Origin: an uncultured Clostridia bacterium
GTDB lineage: Bacteria; Bacillota; Clostridia; TANB77; CAG-508
Length of the DNA stretch: 8,239 nt
NCBI GenBank assembly: GCA_948946035.1
Contig: CARBKU010000048.1
Location: 1 to 8,239 of the forward strand
Direction: 5' to 3'
Within the stretch, counting starts at the first letter, position 1; the number at the start of each line of letters is the position of its first letter. The notes under the pieces are model-generated. The model was given only the letters and a program-made list of their open reading frames with translations, had not been told where the DNA came from and did not search any database. Positions 1-7,160 of this stretch are shown piece after piece. Position numbers and translations under genes: made by a program.

Positions 1-10
1 TAAACTTTTT

Positions 11-46
11 TTGCAAAATTGCCATTAGGAACAAGAAATTTTGCAA
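11..46. repeat. 10-bp perfect inverted repeat at left edge
   Basis: TTGCAAAATT at 11-20 is the exact reverse complement of AATTTTGCAA at 37-46, with a 16-nt loop between them. On the + strand it is followed only by TTTA, so it is a poor Rho-independent terminator. It could belong to the end of a gene left of the window. The AT-rich composition makes chance formation possible. It would also enclose the AGGA and the TTG codon at 41 that could start the small ORF. Confidence 0.3.
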
Positions 47-73
47 TTTAAAAATAAATTTGGATGTGAAAGT

Positions 74-256
74 ATGGATAATGAATTAATTAAAAATCAA
101 AATAATAGAGAAGAAAAAAAATCTTCTCCAAAAAAATCTTTTAATTTTAATTTATATAAAAAAAATACCATTAATTCTTTAAATGAAATTGAACATTTTT
201 TAAATAATTTAAAAAATATATCTAAAATAATTAAAGTAAGAAAAATACTTAAATAA
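74..256 (+). CDS. small Lys/Asn-rich hypothetical protein (uncertain)
   Basis: This is a 60-codon ORF starting at ATG 74 and ending at TAA 254-256. I do not recognise it. The product is very basic and Asn-rich: the first half is a charged, probably disordered segment, and the second half is a possible amphipathic helix (NEIEHFLNNLKNISKIIK). It has no signal peptide, membrane segment or cysteine. The start is ambiguous. An in-frame TTG at 41 has an AGGA at 27-30, ten bases upstream, and would add 11 residues. ATG 74 has only a weak GGATG/GTGAAAG stretch before it. The ORF is convergent with the GerMN gene and stops 35 bases from that gene's stop. In such AT-rich DNA an ORF of this size can be spurious, but the Lys/Glu/Asn composition resembles genuine small clostridial proteins. 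Confidence 0.4.
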   Translation: MDNELIKNQNNREEKKSSPKKSFNFNLYKKNTINSLNEIEHFLNNLKNISKIIKVRKILK

Positions 257-266
257 ATATATTTTT

Positions 267-294
267 TAAAATTATATTGGCAAAATAATATTTA
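267..294. other. weak AT-only hairpin in convergent gap
   Basis: Between the small ORF and the GerMN gene, the segments 267-275 and 285-294 can pair over about nine A-T pairs with one bulged A, around a short loop containing GGC. The right arm overlaps the GerMN stop codon. It lacks a G-C stem and a clean T tract on either strand, so it is at best a weak terminator for the convergent genes. Confidence 0.2.
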
Positions 295-834
295 CTTTCT
301 TCTTGTATATACTTCATTAAATTCATCATTTTGATTTCCATCAATTAATATTTTTAGACTATTTACCTCAGTCAATTCTGTCATTGTATTTACAATACAT
401 TTAACAATATTATCTTTAGTTTTTTCGTTTGTTTTGTCATAATTTAAAAATTCTGAAGATAAATCTAGTGTTAAACAATCATCTTCCATATATGTTTTTA
501 ACACTTTTGTTCCATCTGGAATAAATTTTTCTCCTTTCTCATTTTTTGGTCCTTCCATTAATAAAATCATTATTTTCTCATATGGATTATTAATTAGCTC
601 TTTTATATCAATTAATCTAGCTTCTGGCATTAATTCTTTTGTTTCTTTTTCTACAAAATACAAACTTACAATTGTTTGTCTTGATTGTTCTTCTGTTATT
701 TCTTCTTCTGGTGTATATTCTTCATTTATTGTTTCCTCTTGTTTACTTTTTGCAATTTTAATTCCATAAAATCCACCAACTAAAATAAGAATTAACAAAA
801 CTGTAAAAATCATGACAATTTTTTTATTTTTCAT
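292..834 (-). CDS. membrane-anchored GerMN-domain protein
   Basis: The product is 180 aa. Residues 1-6 are basic, and residues 7-27 form a single hydrophobic segment (IVMIFTVLLILILVGGFYG) with no lipobox cysteine, so it is probably an uncleaved membrane anchor with the rest outside. Residues 31-52 are an acidic linker. Residues about 56-166 match the GerMN fold: VSLYFVEKET, then a helix ending in LLMEGPKNE, then the IPDGTKVL turn, TLDLSSEFL, and the closing KILIDG strand. GerMN domains occur in spore-germination/sporulation protein GerM and in lipoproteins such as LpqB, where they are thought to act in cell-envelope or spore-coat assembly without known catalysis. Only one GerMN copy is present, whereas B. 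subtilis GerM has two, so calling it gerM itself is not justified. The start is supported by AAGGAGG five bases upstream. It is transcribed away from the giant activase gene from its own promoter. Confidence 0.8.
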   Translation of the reverse strand: MKNKKIVMIFTVLLILILVGGFYGIKIAKSKQEETINEEYTPEEEITEEQSRQTIVSLYFVEKETKELMPEARLIDIKELINNPYEKIMILLMEGPKNEKGEKFIPDGTKVLKTYMEDDCLTLDLSSEFLNYDKTNEKTKDNIVKCIVNTMTELTEVNSLKILIDGNQNDEFNEVYTRRK

Positions 835-858
835 AATTTCCTCCTTAATAATTAATTT

Positions 859-886
859 ATTATCAATTTTATTATTTGTTTGTCCA
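859..886 (-). promoter_or_regulatory. promoter of GerMN gene
   Basis: Read on the minus strand, TGGACA (886-881) and GATAAT (864-859) each differ from the sigma-A consensus by one base and are separated by 16 bases. Initiation would fall near 852, giving a leader of about 18 nt that contains the AAGGAGG ribosome binding site (846-840). Confidence 0.5.
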
Positions 887-940
887 AATTAGAACACAAA
901 ATAATAAAAATTTAAAAATATTCTTCCTAGTTTTTTCCAT

Positions 941-969
941 TTGACAAAATGCCGTTTTCCGTATAAAAT
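941..969 (+). promoter_or_regulatory. sigma-A-type promoter of giant activase gene
   Basis: A perfect TTGACA -35 (941-946) and a TAAAAT -10 (964-969) are separated by exactly 17 bases. Transcription would start near 976, giving a leader of about 42 nt to the ATG at 1018. The spacer holds an unusually GC-rich patch for this window, GCCGTTTTCCG (951-961). I see no recognisable operator. Confidence 0.65.
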
Positions 970-1004
970 TAAGGTGATACAGAGATAAAATTAATGTACA
1001 AAAA

Positions 1005-1010
1005 AGGAGA
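1005..1010 (+). promoter_or_regulatory. ribosome binding site that decides the start at 1018
   Basis: AGGAGA lies seven bases before ATG 1018. The alternative in-frame ATG at 994 would place this Shine-Dalgarno inside the coding region. The nearest purine-rich stretch upstream of 994, AAGGTGAT at 971-978, is 15 bases away and lies at the predicted transcript start. The start at 1018 is therefore preferred, which removes eight residues from the longest possible ORF. Confidence 0.75.
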
Positions 1011-1017
1011 TTTTTTC

Positions 1018-4000
1018 ATGGACAATTTATTACACATTGGACTAGATGTTGGTTCAACAACAGTTAAAATAGTCGTTATGGATAATAACAAAAATACAAT
1101 ATATAAAGATTATCAAAGGCATTTTTCAGATACAAAAAATACAGTATGTAATGTTTTAGAAAGTTTACTAACTAAGTTTCCATTAAATACATACACTATA
1201 TCACTTACAGGTTCTGGTGCCATGTCAGCAGCCAAATTTTTAGGTGTAAACTTTATACAGGAAGTTGTTTCTTGTAAAAGAGCAGTTGAAAAATATATAC
1301 CCAAAACTGATGTTGTTATAGAATTAGGTGGAGAAGATGCAAAAATAATATACTTTGACCAATCTATCGAACAACGTATGAATGGTACATGTGCTGGTGG
1401 TACTGGTGCATTCTTAGATCAAATGGCGTCTTTATTACACACAGATACTGCTGGTCTTAATGAACTTGCTAAAAATTTTAACACTATATATCCTATTGCT
1501 TCTCGTTGTGGAGTATTTGCAAAAACTGATATTCAGCCATTAATCAATGAAGGCGCTGCAAAAGAAGATATTGCGGCCTCTATATTTCAAGCAGTAGTAA
1601 ATCAAACAATTAGTGGATTGGCTTGTGGTAGACCAATTAGAGGAAATGTTGCTTTTCTAGGAGGGCCTTTAAATTACCTATCTGAATTAAGAACAAGATT
1701 TATAGAAACATTAAATTTAAAGGATAAAGAAATAATAATTCCTGAAGAAGCTCATCTTTTAGTAGCTAAAGGTGCAGCTTTAGACTCAATTAACTCAGAA
1801 ACTATAGCACCAAACGAACTAGAAAACAAAATTGAAACCTTAAGAAATTCACAAGACAATACTACCCAACCTCTTGAACCTTTATTTAAAAATAAAGAAC
1901 AATACGAAGATTTTAAAAAAAGGCATGATAAAGATAAAGTAGCAAAAAAAGACTTAAACAATTACGAAGGTGACTGTTATATAGGTATAGATGCAGGTTC
2001 TACAACAACAAAACTTGTTCTGATAGATAATGAAGGACATCTTTTATACTCATTATATGGAAATAATGAAGGAAACCCATTAAAAAGTGTTATTAATATG
2101 TTAAAAGAACTATATGCTGTATTACCTCCAAAAGCTATATTACGTTATAGTGGTGTAACAGGGTATGGAGAAAAATTAATCCAAACAGCCTTAAATATTG
2201 ATTTAAATGAAATAGAAACAATAGCACATTACACTGCTGCAAAACAGTTTGAGCCTAATGTAACAAGTATTGTAGACATTGGTGGTCAAGATATGAAATA
2301 CATTAGAATGAAAAATGGCTCTATAGACAATATCATGTTAAATGAAGCTTGTTCTTCTGGATGTGGATCTTTTATTGAAACATTTGCCAAAAGTTTAAAC
2401 TTAGAAATTACTGAATTTGTAAAAGAAGCAATAAATTCAAAACGTCCTGTAGATTTAGGTTCAAGATGTACTGTTTTTATGAACTCTAAGATAAAACAAG
2501 CACAAAAAGAAGGTTATTCTGTAGGAGATATTTCAAGTGGTCTTTCATATTCTGTAATAAAAAATGCTATTCAAAAAGTTATGAAAGTAAGGGATGTAGA
2601 AACACTTGGAAAACATATAGTTGTACAAGGTGGTACATTCTATAATGATGCAGTTTTAAGAGCCTTTGAATTAATTGTTGGGAAAAATGTAGTAAGACCA
2701 AATATTGCTGGGCTTATGGGAGCATATGGAATGGCTTTACTATCAAAAGAACAATACGAATCAAACTTAGATATGGAATACCGTTCTACTATTCTAAAAT
2801 TAGAAGAATTAGATAAATTAGAAATAAAAGTAACACATGCCCGTTGTAATAAATGCGAAAATCATTGTAAACTAACAATAAACACCTTTAGTAATGGTCA
2901 AAAACATATATCTGGAAATCGTTGTGAAAAAGGTGCTGGTATTGTAAATAATGCAAACAAATTACCAAATTTAGTACAATATAAGTATGAAAGAATATTT
3001 AATTATGATCCAATAGAAGCTCAATATGCAACAAGAGGAACCATAGGAATTCCTAGGATTTTAAATATGTATGAAGATTACCCATTTTGGTTTACATTTT
3101 TTACATCACTAGGATTTAGAGTAATATTATCAGAGAAAAGTACTAGAAAAACTTACGAAAAAGGTATGGAATCAATGCCTTCAGAATCAGTATGTTACCC
3201 TGCAAAATTATCACATGGACATATAGAAAGTTTATTAGAACAAGGGATAAAAACTATATTTTATCCATGTATGCCATATTCAAGAAAAGAATATGAAAAA
3301 TCTGACAATCATTATAATTGTCCTATAGTTATTTCGTATTCTGAAGTATTAAAAAATAATGTAGAAAATCTAAAAAAAGAAAATATAAAATTCCTTAATC
3401 CATTTTTACCTTTTGACAAAAAAAATCTAGTTAAAAGAATATTAGAATTAGATGAATTTAAAGAATATAATTTTAGAAAATCCGAATTAAATGATGCTGT
3501 AGAAAAAGCAGAAAATGAATATCAAAAATGTAAAACAGATATTAGAAATAAAGGATTTGACACAATTCAATATTTAGAAGAAAATAACTTAAAAGGAATA
3601 GTGCTAGCAGGACGTCCATATCATATAGACCCTGAAATTAATCATGGAATTGATACACTAATTACATCACTAGGACTTTGTGTATTGACCGAAGATAGTG
3701 TTTCTGATAAATCAGAAGCAAAACGTCCTTTAAGAGTAGTTGACCAATGGGTATTCCACGCAAGATTATATGCCGCTGCTGACTTTGTAGGAAAACACGA
3801 TAATTTAGAATTAATTCAACTAAATTCATTTGGATGCGGTGTAGATGCAGTAACTACAGACCAAGTAGAAGAAATATTATCTAGTTATAATAAAATGTAT
3901 ACATTAATTAAAATAGATGAAGTAAATAATCTAGGAGCTGTAAGAATACGTATTCGTTCATTACTTGCTAGTATGAAAAAACGTGAAGCTGAAAAACATA

Positions 4001-5337
4001 TTGAAAAAGCAAATGGCGACTATGGACTAAATAAAAAAATATTTACAAAAGACATGAGAAAAGATTACACAATTTTATGTCCTCAAATGGCACCTATTCA
4101 TTTTGAATTGATAGAAACAGCAATAAACTCTTGTGGATATAATGTAGAATTATTAAGAGAATGTACCTCTAAAACTGTTGAAACTGGTCTAAAATACGTT
4201 AACAATGATGCATGTTATCCATCTATTTTAGTAACTGGTCAAATGATAGAAGCTTTACAATCAGGAAAATATGACATAAATAAAACTGCATTAGTTATGT
4301 CACAAACAGGTGGTGGATGTAGAGCCACAAATTATATCGGATTTATTAGAAAAGCACTTAAAGATGCTGGTTTTGAAAATGTACCTGTAATATCATTCAA
4401 TTTAGTTGGAATGGAAAAAATGTCTGGATTTAAGCTAACTGTTCCAATGATTGATAAATTAATAAAAGTTGTTGTATATGCGGATTTATTACAAAAAATG
4501 CTTACTAAAAATAGAGCATATGAAGTACATAAAGGTGAGACACAAAAATTATTTGACTCATGGATGTTAAAATGTAAAAAAATACTTGAAAAGTCATCAA
4601 ATAAAGAATTTAAGAAAAGCATTTATGACATAGTTAATGATTTTGAAAAAATAGAACTTAATACATCAATAGAAAAACCAAAAGTTGGAATCGTTGGAGA
4701 AGTTTTAATAAAATATCATCCTTTTGGTAATAATCATGTTGCAGAACTATTAGAACAAGAAGGTGCAGAAGTTATTTTACCAGATTTTATGGGATTTATT
4801 AAATTTATGGCAACACATAAAATCACATTTAATAATTTATTAAATACAAATAAAACATCTTCTAAAGTAAGTAAAATGGCTATTAAAATAATTGATATAC
4901 TTGAAAAAGATTTAAAATTAGCTTTAGCAAGTTCTAAAAAGAACTATTTACCTCCTTGCGATATTTGGCATTTAGAAGATCAAGTTAAAGATGTTTTGTC
5001 TATTGGTAACCAGACTGGTGAAGGTTGGTTTTTAACTGCTGAAATGATTGAATATATTGAACATGATATACCAAATATTGTGTGTGTACAACCTTTTGCT
5101 TGTTTACCAAATCATGTTGTTGGTAAAGGTGTTATTAAAACAATAAGAGAAAAATATCCAGAAGCTAATATTTCTCCTGTTGATTATGACCCTGGTGCAA
5201 GTGAGGCTAACCAAACTAATAGAATTAAGTTATTAATGACTGTTGCTAAAGATAATTTACAATTAAAGCAAAATAAGAAAAATGCAATTGATATGGAAAA
5301 TACTGATGAAAATGATGAAGCTATTTTAACTAAATAA
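1018..5337 (+). CDS. fused 2-hydroxyacyl-CoA dehydratase activase/dehydratase-like protein
   Basis: The 1439-aa product belongs to the large BadF/BadG/BcrA/BcrD-type 'acyl-CoA dehydratase activase-related' proteins. Module 1 (about 5-260) is an ASKHA ATPase with phosphate motif DVGSTTVK (10-17), ELGGEDAK (102-109), GTCAGG with C125, SRCGVFAKTD with C164, and GGP (215-217). Module 2 (about 322-585) repeats this with DAGSTTTK (325-332), DIGGQDMK (420-427), NEACSSGCGSF with C445 and C449, and SRC484. In family members such as HgdC, the two equivalent cysteines hold a [4Fe-4S] cluster at a dimer interface. A CX2CX3CX18C motif follows (C610, C613, C617, C636). The DUF2229-like and dehydratase-D-like region (about 640-1430) carries C726, C751, C768, C940, C1021, C1066 (NDACYPS), C1101 (GGGCRATNY), C1314 and C1362. 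By family analogy it couples ATP hydrolysis to low-potential electron transfer inside one cytoplasmic chain. The substrate is unknown. The gene stands alone, with no hgdAB-like subunits, CoA-transferase or electron-transfer genes beside it. No frameshift was seen. Confidence 0.88.
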   Translation: MDNLLHIGLDVGSTTVKIVVMDNNKNTIYKDYQRHFSDTKNTVCNVLESLLTKFPLNTYTISLTGSGAMSAAKFLGVNFIQEVVSCKRAVEKYIPKTDVVIELGGEDAKIIYFDQSIEQRMNGTCAGGTGAFLDQMASLLHTDTAGLNELAKNFNTIYPIASRCGVFAKTDIQPLINEGAAKEDIAASIFQAVVNQTISGLACGRPIRGNVAFLGGPLNYLSELRTRFIETLNLKDKEIIIPEEAHLLVAKGAALDSINSETIAPNELENKIETLRNSQDNTTQPLEPLFKNKEQYEDFKKRHDKDKVAKKDLNNYEGDCYIGIDAGSTTTKLVLIDNEGHLLYSLYGNNEGNPLKSVINMLKELYAVLPPKAILRYSGVTGYGEKLIQTALNIDLNEIETIAHYTAAKQFEPNVTSIVDIGGQDMKYIRMKNGSIDNIMLNEACSSGCGSFIETFAKSLNLEITEFVKEAINSKRPVDLGSRCTVFMNSKIKQAQKEGYSVGDISSGLSYSVIKNAIQKVMKVRDVETLGKHIVVQGGTFYNDAVLRAFELIVGKNVVRPNIAGLMGAYGMALLSKEQYESNLDMEYRSTILKLEELDKLEIKVTHARCNKCENHCKLTINTFSNGQKHISGNRCEKGAGIVNNANKLPNLVQYKYERIFNYDPIEAQYATRGTIGIPRILNMYEDYPFWFTFFTSLGFRVILSEKSTRKTYEKGMESMPSESVCYPAKLSHGHIESLLEQGIKTIFYPCMPYSRKEYEKSDNHYNCPIVISYSEVLKNNVENLKKENIKFLNPFLPFDKKNLVKRILELDEFKEYNFRKSELNDAVEKAENEYQKCKTDIRNKGFDTIQYLEENNLKGIVLAGRPYHIDPEINHGIDTLITSLGLCVLTEDSVSDKSEAKRPLRVVDQWVFHARLYAAADFVGKHDNLELIQLNSFGCGVDAVTTDQVEEILSSYNKMYTLIKIDEVNNLGAVRIRIRSLLASMKKREAEKHIEKANGDYGLNKKIFTKDMRKDYTILCPQMAPIHFELIETAINSCGYNVELLRECTSKTVETGLKYVNNDACYPSILVTGQMIEALQSGKYDINKTALVMSQTGGGCRATNYIGFIRKALKDAGFENVPVISFNLVGMEKMSGFKLTVPMIDKLIKVVVYADLLQKMLTKNRAYEVHKGETQKLFDSWMLKCKKILEKSSNKEFKKSIYDIVNDFEKIELNTSIEKPKVGIVGEVLIKYHPFGNNHVAELLEQEGAEVILPDFMGFIKFMATHKITFNNLLNTNKTSSKVSKMAIKIIDILEKDLKLALASSKKNYLPPCDIWHLEDQVKDVLSIGNQTGEGWFLTAEMIEYIEHDIPNIVCVQPFACLPNHVVGKGVIKTIREKYPEANISPVDYDPGASEANQTNRIKLLMTVAKDNLQLKQNKKNAIDMENTDENDEAILTK

Positions 5338-5342
5338 AATAT

Positions 5343-5423
5343 ATAAAAAATTTATAAAATTAACACTCTAGGAAAATATATTTTTTATTCTTTGCACTTA
5401 TAATAATTTTATAAATTTTTTAT
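5343..5423. repeat. 20-bp perfect AT-only inverted repeat in convergent gap
   Basis: ATAAAAAATTTATAAAATTA at 5343-5362 is the exact reverse complement of 5404-5423. The arms flank 41 bases that contain a smaller self-complementary core, AAAATATATTTT, at 5373-5384. The right arm overlaps the stop codon of the phospholipase gene. It lies between the convergent activase and phospholipase genes, so a role in stopping transcription from both sides is plausible. However, there is no G-C stem and the loop is long, so it is not a typical intrinsic terminator. Confidence 0.5.
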
Positions 5424-6283
5424 TTTGCTAATTTCTCTTTAATTTTTCTAATTTCATGTTTTGTTTGTCTATACCCTAATTCATACAATTCATCAATTTT
5501 GCTCATATCTAGTAATCCTATTTTTTCACTTTTAATTTTTATATTATAATCAGAGCCATCTAATTCATAATTTGACAATTCTCTTCCCATCAAACTTAAA
5601 GAACGCCCTGCAACTTCAACTAAATTTTTACTACAATTATTACTTATTCCATCATCAAAAATAATATTTATAACTCTATCTGCTCCTATCATTTTTAACT
5701 CTTTCCATGGTACATTTTCTCTTACTCCACCATCCATCAACTTTGTATCCTTATATTTACAAGGACAAAAAACTACTGGATAACTACAACTACCTCTAAC
5801 AGCTTTTCCAATATTAATATTATTTATAAAATTTATATCATCTGAAATCTCCTTTCTAACCTTACAAGAGGTAAAGCAAATTACATTTCCTTTGCATAAG
5901 TCAACACTTGGAATTACTAACTTTTTTTTAATTTGCGATATATTATCAATTCCTTTTTTACTACAAACATCACAAATTAATTTTTCTATCTGTTTTCCAG
6001 TATTTAGTCCATTAATTACAATTTTTCCTGTAAAAATTAACCCAAAAATAAGCTTAAAAATTTGCATAATATCTACATATTTTATTTTTTTACAGTATTT
6101 TTTAAAAATATTATACATTTCATCTGAACTAAATCCAACTGAATATAAACAGGCAACAATACTCCCTGATGAAGTTCCTCCTATATAATCAAATTCTATT
6201 TTGGCTTCTTCAAAGGCTTTAATTGCACCTATATGTGCTGCTCCTTTTACTCCTCCACCTGCTAAACATAAACCATTTTTCAT
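5420..6283 (-). CDS. patatin-like phospholipase (RssA/YlbK-type)
   Basis: The 287-aa product is a complete bacterial patatin-fold serine acylhydrolase. The oxyanion-hole loop GGGVKG is at 9-14. The nucleophile elbow GTSSG is at 36-40, with Ser38 as the predicted nucleophile. The family block AVRGSCSYPVVFCP is at 161-174, and DGG at 184-186 supplies the dyad aspartate Asp184. There is no signal peptide; a hydrophobic stretch at about 72-90 could touch the membrane. Such proteins hydrolyse phospholipid or other acyl esters in the cytoplasm or at the membrane, but the natural substrate of this group is generally unknown. It is rather Cys-rich (12 cysteines), including CPC at 173-175, which fits an anaerobe. 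The start is supported by GGGTGAT four bases upstream. It is divergent from the J-domain pair and convergent with the activase gene; neither arrangement indicates a shared pathway. Confidence 0.88.
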   Translation of the reverse strand: MKNGLCLAGGGVKGAAHIGAIKAFEEAKIEFDYIGGTSSGSIVACLYSVGFSSDEMYNIFKKYCKKIKYVDIMQIFKLIFGLIFTGKIVINGLNTGKQIEKLICDVCSKKGIDNISQIKKKLVIPSVDLCKGNVICFTSCKVRKEISDDINFINNINIGKAVRGSCSYPVVFCPCKYKDTKLMDGGVRENVPWKELKMIGADRVINIIFDDGISNNCSKNLVEVAGRSLSLMGRELSNYELDGSDYNIKIKSEKIGLLDMSKIDELYELGYRQTKHEIRKIKEKLAK

Positions 6284-6333
6284 TTATATCACCCATAATA
6301 AATTATGTAGAAAATTTATTATTGTGAATTTTA

Positions 6334-6362
6334 TTGAGAATTAAGTTTTTTTATGTTATATT
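6334..6362 (+). promoter_or_regulatory. promoter of the J-domain gene pair
   Basis: TTGAGA (6334-6339) and TATATT (6357-6362) are spaced by 17 bases, and a TG one base before the -10 (6354-6355) makes it an extended -10 promoter. Transcription would start near 6369, so the AGGAGG at 6370-6375 lies almost at the 5' end of the transcript. I see no CIRCE (HrcA) inverted repeat, so classical heat-shock control of this locus is not supported. Confidence 0.5.
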
Positions 6363-6385
6363 TATGATTAGGAGGAATTACTTTT

Positions 6386-7103
6386 ATGAAAAATAATTAT
6401 TATGATATATTGCAAGTAAATAAAAATTCTTCTCCAGAAATTATCGAAAAAGCATATAAAATTCTTGTTAAAAAATATCATCCTGATTTACAAGAAGATT
6501 GCTTAAAGCAAGAATGTGAAGAAACACTAAAATTAATTAATGAAGCATATGAAGTTTTGTCTAATGAAGAAAAAAGAAAACAATATGATTTAGAAATATC
6601 TCAAAAAGAAACTATTAACAATCAGAAAAATAATTCAAGTAATCAATATTCTCGGACACTATCAGAATACACCCCCTCAAAATAAACAACCTTTTAATGA
6701 AAATATTAATTATAATTCTGTAGATAAAGAAGAATTATTTAACAAATATGAAGAAAAATTAGAACACGATAGACAATTGCAACAAAAACTTGAACAAGCT
6801 CAGCAACAAGCAGAGGCACAGTCGAAATATGAACAAGAATATAATAAAAAAATGAATACTGCTATTAATAAAGCCTATTACGATGCATATATTCAAGATT
6901 TAAAGAATAGAGGTTATAAAATTAGATATAAAAAAACTTTTAAAGACTATTTAACAGGTTTTATATCTATCATCGCTGTTATAATTTTATTTTATTTATT
7001 ATGGCTTATCCCTTTTATTCGAAACTTTTTTATAAGTTTATATGAAGAAAATGATATTTTGCATGCTATTGTTGATGCGTTTTTGAATATGTTTAAAAAT
7101 TAA
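6386..7103 (+). pseudogene. J-domain membrane protein, frameshifted at a C5 tract
   Basis: The first frame (6386-6685) encodes a J domain at about residues 4-68 with HPD at 32-34, then stops after 99 residues. A second frame, open from 6594 to TAA 7101-7103, carries the rest: a Gln/Glu-rich coiled-coil-like segment, then KKTFKDYLTGF, one membrane helix and IPFIRNFF. No ribosome binding site or good start serves the second part (TTG 6777 has none). Removing one C from CCCCC at 6672-6676 joins the parts into 238 aa reading TPQNKQPFNEN across the junction. The paralog directly downstream has the same J domain and the same membrane tail in one frame, which supports a single original gene. J domains stimulate the ATPase of DnaK-type Hsp70; the anchor would recruit Hsp70 to the membrane. 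The break may be a real mutation, a homopolymer sequencing error or, less likely, a programmed shift. The start is set by AGGAGG ten bases upstream. Confidence 0.8.
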
Positions 7104-7110
7104 TTATATT
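7083..7110 (+). promoter_or_regulatory. possible internal promoter before second J-domain gene
   Basis: TTGAAT (7083-7088) and TATATT (7105-7110), 16 bases apart, overlap the end of the first J-domain gene. Initiation would be near 7117, exactly where a small hairpin begins. In AT-rich DNA such matches are frequent, so this is only a candidate; read-through from the promoter at 6334 would also serve the second gene. Confidence 0.25.
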
Positions 7111-7116
7111 TTTTGA

Positions 7117-7134
7117 GTTTTAGGCCTCTAAAAC
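7117..7134 (+). other. intercistronic 7-bp hairpin
   Basis: GTTTTAG (7117-7123) and CTAAAAC (7128-7134) pair perfectly around a GCCT loop. No T tract follows, so it should not stop transcription. A competing 6-bp stem, TTTAGG (7119-7124) with CCTAAA (7134-7139), excludes the first. Its place between the two J-domain genes, 16 bases before the AGGA of the second, would suit an RNA-processing or stability element. Confidence 0.4.
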
Positions 7135-7160
7135 CTAAATATTTATTATGAGGATTAATT

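Noticed and set aside
879..948. Two near matches to the Spo0A box (TTTGTCCAA at 879-887 and TTTGACAAA, reverse TTTGTCAAA, at 940-948), one per divergent promoter
   Set aside because: Each has a mismatch in the core and each is explained by the -35 hexamer it overlaps in an A/T context, so there is no independent evidence for Spo0A control.
994..1017. Upstream ATG at 994 as the start of the giant activase gene
   Set aside because: It lacks a suitably spaced ribosome binding site, and the strong AGGAGA would then lie inside the gene; ATG 1018 is seven bases after that site and begins just before the first ATPase motif.
5892..6188. 98-residue plus-strand ORF opposite the phospholipase gene
   Set aside because: It lies antisense to a well-supported patatin-like gene, has no ribosome binding site and its sequence is the shadow of that gene. 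The same holds for the minus-strand ORFs at 1113-1304, 1752-1961 and 4332-4622 inside the activase gene.
6301..6385. Sigma-A promoter for the phospholipase gene on the minus strand
   Set aside because: The best pair found (TTCACA and CATAAT, 15 bases apart) has poor spacing and weak boxes, so no confident promoter can be drawn.
6777..7103. A separate 108-residue coiled-coil membrane protein starting at TTG 6777
   Set aside because: There is no ribosome binding site, the frame is open well upstream (from 6594), and the tail matches the C-terminus of the adjacent J-domain paralog; it is the second half of one frameshifted gene.
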